From the NCBI GenBank assembly GCA_051294375.1, contig JBJCIZ010000239.1, positions 5,134,255 to 5,198,254 of the forward strand: DNA of 64,000 nucleotides, in the 5' to 3' direction. This stretch comes from Paraspadella gotoi. Lineage: Eukaryota > Chaetognatha. The notes beneath the pieces are model-generated. The model saw only the letters and a program-made list of their open reading frames with translations. It was not told the DNA's origin and made no database searches. Of the stretch, positions 60,627 to 64,000 are shown in pieces (positions within the stretch are counted from its first letter, which is position 1; each line of letters begins with the position of its first letter). A program made the translations under genes and the position numbers.

Positions 60627-60843
60627 NNNNNNNNNNNNNNNNNNNNNNNNNNNNNNNNNNNNNNNNNNNNNNNNNNNNNNNNNNNNNNNNNNNNNNNNNN
60701 NNNNNNNNNNNNNNNNNNNNNNNNNNNNNNNNNNNNNNNNNNNNNNNNNNNNNNNNNNNNNNNNNNNNNNNNNNNNNNNNNNNNNNNNNNNNNNNNNNNN
60801 NNNNNNNNNNNNNNNNNNNNNNNNNNNNNNNNNNNNNNNNNNN
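60627..60843. other. Assembly gap (217 N)
   Basis: Corresponds to about 48330-48550 in the left arm, a G-rich stretch. Confidence 0.95.
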
Positions 60844-60999
60844 AGAAGGGAGAGGGAGAGGAGAGAGAGAGATATATATACATATATAATATATATATCT
60901 TCTTATCATCACAATGAATTTTATTTTAAAATTCCCAATGCTGGAGTAATGAAAAAGTTAATTCCACATAGCACGAATCTGATAGAAAACAGTCGCAAT

Positions 61000-61110
61000 C
61001 GTCCACCTGACCACCTGACCACATGACCACATGACCATAAGACAACCTAACCACCTGACTACCTAACCACCTGACTACCTGACCACCTGACCACATGACC
61101 ATCTCACCTC
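61000..61110 (-). repeat. GACCACCTGACCACATGACC minisatellite
   Basis: About ten 10-11-bp units (GACCACCTGAC); the inverse array GTCAGGTGGTCAGG is at 48085-48182 in the left arm. Confidence 0.75.
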
Positions 61111-61196
61111 TCTCTTTTCCTCACCTTTCACTGATCGCTACGGGATTTGATTGATTAGTTTCGGTTGACGTCGACGCTGTTATCCGTAGGAAGCCT

Positions 61197-61368
61197 NNNN
61201 NNNNNNNNNNNNNNNNNNNNNNNNNNNNNNNNNNNNNNNNNNNNNNNNNNNNNNNNNNNNNNNNNNNNNNNNNNNNNNNNNNNNNNNNNNNNNNNNNNNN
61301 NNNNNNNNNNNNNNNNNNNNNNNNNNNNNNNNNNNNNNNNNNNNNNNNNNNNNNNNNNNNNNNNNNNN
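61197..61368. other. Assembly gap (172 N)
   Basis: Corresponds to the GA tracts and neighbouring sequence at 47600-48000 in the left arm. Confidence 0.95.
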
Positions 61369-62179
61369 GGCGCTTGAAACATTATATGGTAGATGGTTCT
61401 TACCTTTTGTCAGTTGTTCGATTTTTTTTCTTATTCTGCGCGACAAAATAAAAAAAAAAAAAAAAAAATGTGAAAGGCGAGCGATAAGTTAAACACTTTT
61501 ATTTGAAGCTCGATTTATAAAAGTAGCTTTTGGTACTCCCCGGCTTTAGAATCGTTAGTGTTTATAAAATTCCCTATTTTTTTAGCCTGTGAATATACTG
61601 TTGTCTCTTGCAACTTTTTTATTCTTTATTTTTGCCTAAGGAATTGCACCACGACAATTTAGTGAGATGGAAGTTTTAAGGACGTGATTTTATGACTATA
61701 TGTTCGTGGGCGCACGATGAGTGCCTTTTGTGTATACGTATGTGCAGACTGTGACATTACGTATGCATAGCGCCGACGCATTGTTGGGCAACGAAGTGTA
61801 CATTGCGTGTAACAGCAAAAAATATTTAAAGAGAAAAGGATGAAATGATTAAAGATTATAGAGTTAGAGAGGTGAGAGAGTGGATGAAAGAAGCAAGACT
61901 ACAGAGAGATGCATGAGAGAGAAGAGAGCAGTAAAGAGAGAGAGCAGAGAGAAGAGGAGGAGGAGAGAGAAGAGAAAGGAGAGAGAGAGAGAGAGAGAGG
62001 GATGGAGAGAGAGGGAGAGAGAGAGAGAAGAGAGAGAAAGTCGCTGATTTGCAACGAAAAGTTAGCGGATTTCATTTCCTGCAAAGGTGAATGCGGATTG
62101 AGATGGCAAGAGGGGTAGAAGAGAGGTGTGGTGTGTTTAATGGCTGATGGTTAAAAATCTCTCTCTCTCTCGTCTCTCT

Positions 62180-62232
<53 letters not shown>

Positions 62233-62495
62233 AAAAAAAGAAAAAAAAAGAAGATCCTCGCTCAAAAACGAAGACGGAGAAATGAAAAGATTATCTCTCC
62301 AAATTGAAAACCCAAAAAATGGTTAACGTCGTCGAGGAAGTTCAGTGACTCGGTCGAATATGAAATATTGACGGAAAAATGAACTCGTTCGCCTCCTCGT
62401 CTCGCTTTTGTGCGTCTCTCACTCTCGTCTCTCATGTCCTCTTTGCTGCGTAGATGTTCTCTCTCTGTCTCTTTCAACCTCTGTCTCTCAATCCT

Positions 62496-62999
62496 CTTTT
62501 CGCTGCCGGGTTTGATGTCTCTCTCTGTCTCTCTTTTAAAAAAAATTATAATTAGACTCGTACTTACTTTTTCTTTATTTCTACGGCATCTCTTATTGTA
62601 TCATAATGTTTGTCATGATCATAAAACCTAAATATGTGTTCGTTAACTTAACAATACATGTACAAGACTTAATATGATTAAATATTTGCTTAACTTACTT
62701 GCCAAACCCAAAGCGTTGTCGCGGACAAAATCTCAGATTACGTCGAAAAAAAAAAGTGGTTAAGATTCGCTCCCTCTGTCCCTCTATCCTATTTTAGTTT
62801 AGGGTCCCGCCAGGAGGGGGAGCCGGTGTAGAATATCCCATGAGGGGTAAGGAGAGGGTAAGGAGACAGGGGGGGAAAGGGGTCAAGCGAGGTCATGACC
62901 CCGGGCCGAAAAAAATTTGGAGCGATGGACGTGAAGGGGGGAAGGTTGACGAGTCATATTTGACAAGGGATCTCAGCGGGGAAGGGAAAATGGTCGAAT
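62496..62999. other. Unique non-coding stretch outside the palindrome
   Basis: No gene seen. It includes a G-rich segment (62815-62990) with several GGGGG runs. Confidence 0.5.
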
Positions 63000-63270
63000 G
63001 ATGAGCCTTATTTTCCTAGAATGCCCCATTTTATCTTAAATTCGAAATTAAGTTAAAGATCAGGTTAGAGGTTAGGGTTAGGGATTATGGTTGGGGATTG
63101 GGTAAGTGATTAAGGTTTCGTGATTAAGGTTAGGGAATTGGGTAAGGGACTAGTATTTAAAGGTTAAAAATTATTTAAGGGTTAAAAATTAGGGATAAGG
63201 GATTTAAGATTATTGTTCAGGATTAGTTTATATTAGTTTATATTAGTTTATAAATTAAAAAATATACTTA
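63000..63270 (-). repeat. R4 telomere-like tract, inverted (TTAGGG type)
   Basis: Starts CTTATTTTCCTAGAATGCCCC, the inverse of the R4 flank, then GGTTAGGGTTAGGGATTATG and diverged units, ending in TATTAGTTTA repeats. It has the clearest TTAGGG hexamers in the window. Confidence 0.65.
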
Positions 63271-63354
63271 GGTTAAAATTAATTAATTTAATTAATTAAT
63301 AAAATTAATTTCTGGGAAAAACGAACGGCACTCTCGGAAAAGCGAGCCCTTAAA

Positions 63355-63847
63355 TGTGATAGGACGCTGCGGCGGCAGCGGCAGCGGAAGCGGCAGTGAC
63401 TGCGTCATTCCCTGCAGCACCAGCAGTAGCGGCAGCACACTGTGTATCAGCAGAAGCAGCGGAATTGATTATCTTAAACTAATACTGATTTCAAGATAAT
63501 CTATCTGAATCGTAAATATATACTAAATTTTACAAAAGCGAAATCTAATTTTCTTGAAAATAAGCTACGTATTTATCATCGCAGGAGATCAATCGCACCA
63601 GAGGGCAATCGCCGAATGCTGATTGGCTGAGCCGGAACCGAAATCGACCAATCAGCATGCAAGAACCATTGAACTGTCAAAATCACTCTTGCCTCCGATC
63701 CTCTCTCTCAGATATAAATAGACTTAGCTTTCCTCAGTTTCAGTAGCATTGATCGAGACTCCTGCGTGCGTCTCACCGTCACCATTATTATTCTCAGAAT
63801 AAATCACGTCTGATTTCGTCCATAGAAATCCATGAGTTTTTCCTTCA
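63355..63847 (+). mobile_element. 5' LTR of an LTR retrotransposon (~493 bp)
   Basis: Proposed limits are TGTGATAGG (63355) and CTTCA (63847), three bases before the primer-binding site. U3 has a GCAGCGGCAGCGG-rich patch (63368-63460) and two inverted CCAAT boxes (63618-63656). A TATAAATA box lies at 63713-63720, TCAGT initiators at 63734 and 63740, and a poly(A) signal AATAAA at 63798-63803. The right end is well fixed by the primer site. The left end is a guess from the TG...CA rule because the 3' LTR is outside the window. Confidence 0.72.
63713..63744 (+). promoter_or_regulatory. LTR core promoter: TATA box and TCAGT initiator
   Basis: TATAAATA at 63713-63720 with a TCAGTTTCAGT pair 15-25 bp downstream, which would put the start of transcription at about 63736-63742. 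TCAGT is a typical animal, especially arthropod, initiator. Confidence 0.6.
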
Positions 63848-63850
63848 ATG

Positions 63851-63872
63851 TGGTGGCAGCGGTGGGATTCGA
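63851..63872 (+). other. Primer-binding site, tRNA-Leu type
   Basis: The 22 bases 63851-63872 begin TGGTGGCAGCGGTGGGATTC and continue with GA. They are complementary to the 3' end, including CCA, of eukaryotic leucine tRNAs ending ...TCGAATCCCACCGCTGCCACCA. This is the minus-strand priming site used by retrotransposon reverse transcriptase, and its place right after an LTR-like segment identifies the element. Ty3/Gypsy and Bel/Pao elements both use leucine tRNAs at times, so the superfamily is open. Confidence 0.82.
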
Positions 63873-63917
63873 GTGAACCAATGAAAAGTGACTTTTGAAT
63901 TTTAAAACGTAATACCA

Positions 63918-64000
63918 ATGACTAATACCGATAAGCGCGATGATATTATCGTATATACGACAACCAAATCGGCAACTGCGAGGGCAACGGAGACGACGAT
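63918..64000 (+). CDS. Putative gag, N-terminal 27 codons (runs off the window)
   Basis: An ATG 45 bp after the primer-binding site opens a frame with no stop to the window end, beginning MTNTDKRDDIIVYTTTKSA. Position and openness fit the start of a gag (capsid) reading frame. The piece is too short for any domain, and another start further on is possible. Confidence 0.45.
   Translation, partial: MTNTDKRDDIIVYTTTKSATARATETT

Larger units (their letters stand above)
54437..62495 (-). repeat. Giant palindrome, right arm
   Basis: Inverse of 46537-53814. It is longer because the region 57648-58199 is locally duplicated at 58200-58640. It contains four gaps (59136-59467, 59589-59873, 60627-60843, 61197-61368) that fall in GA/CT-rich parts. 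The homology ends at CTCTGTCTCTCAATCCTC (about 62495). Confidence 0.85.

Noticed and set aside
63724-63918. 64-codon minus-strand frame over the LTR end and primer site
   Set aside because: It is the antisense shadow of the LTR R/U5 region and primer-binding site.

Overview
This is gene-poor, repeat-saturated eukaryotic DNA, most likely from an invertebrate animal. It is AT-rich, with long (GA)n, (CGT/GAC)n, (CTTT)n and (TTAA)n tracts, several families of terminal-inverted-repeat elements, degenerate TTAGGG-like tracts and many assembly gaps (runs of 10, 25 or 172-456 N). There are no bacterial operons, rRNA genes or convincing tRNA genes. The lineage cannot be fixed from the window. Nearly all long open frames are translations of dinucleotide or trinucleotide repeats or run across N, and they are not annotated as genes.

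Layout: 1-8.4 kb holds the only protein gene I can support. It is a minus-strand, spliced gene for a small secreted cysteine-rich protein (exons 5680-5836 and 2819/2866-3072). Its 2.6-kb intron is packed with elements: an R1 fragment, a 0.5-kb foldback element and a 629-bp R2 MITE. From 8.4 to 36 kb there are three head-to-tail copies (A, B, C) of a non-coding unit. B and C are identical over about 4.1 kb and again over about 0.76 kb, but are indel-noisy between and around these blocks. B carries a 2.8-kb R1 insertion for which C has the empty site, and B and C carry an R2 MITE for which A has the empty site.

From 36 to 46.5 kb there are dispersed repeats: an inverted pair of about 0.5-0.65 kb, a GGGCGCAAT minisatellite, a cluster of three CACGTG E-boxes, an inverted R1 element with an 18-bp minisatellite, and three long gaps. 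From 46.5 to 62.5 kb lies a giant imperfect palindrome, with arms of about 7.3 and 8.1 kb around a 0.6-kb loop. It carries paired copies of a CCAAT-box minisatellite, a (TCAT)n array, a GC-rich island and an R3 MITE. The last 650 bp hold the start of an LTR retrotransposon: an LTR with CCAAT boxes, TATA box, TCAGT initiator and AATAAA, a tRNA-Leu-type primer-binding site, and the first codons of a putative gag running off the window edge.

The genes do not form a pathway. The clearest biological candidates are the cysteine-rich secreted gene with its TGATAA-rich promoter and the LTR element. The clearest structural candidates are the triplication with filled and empty insertion sites and the giant palindrome. 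Both large structures carry signs of noisy long-read assembly and could be partly artefactual.
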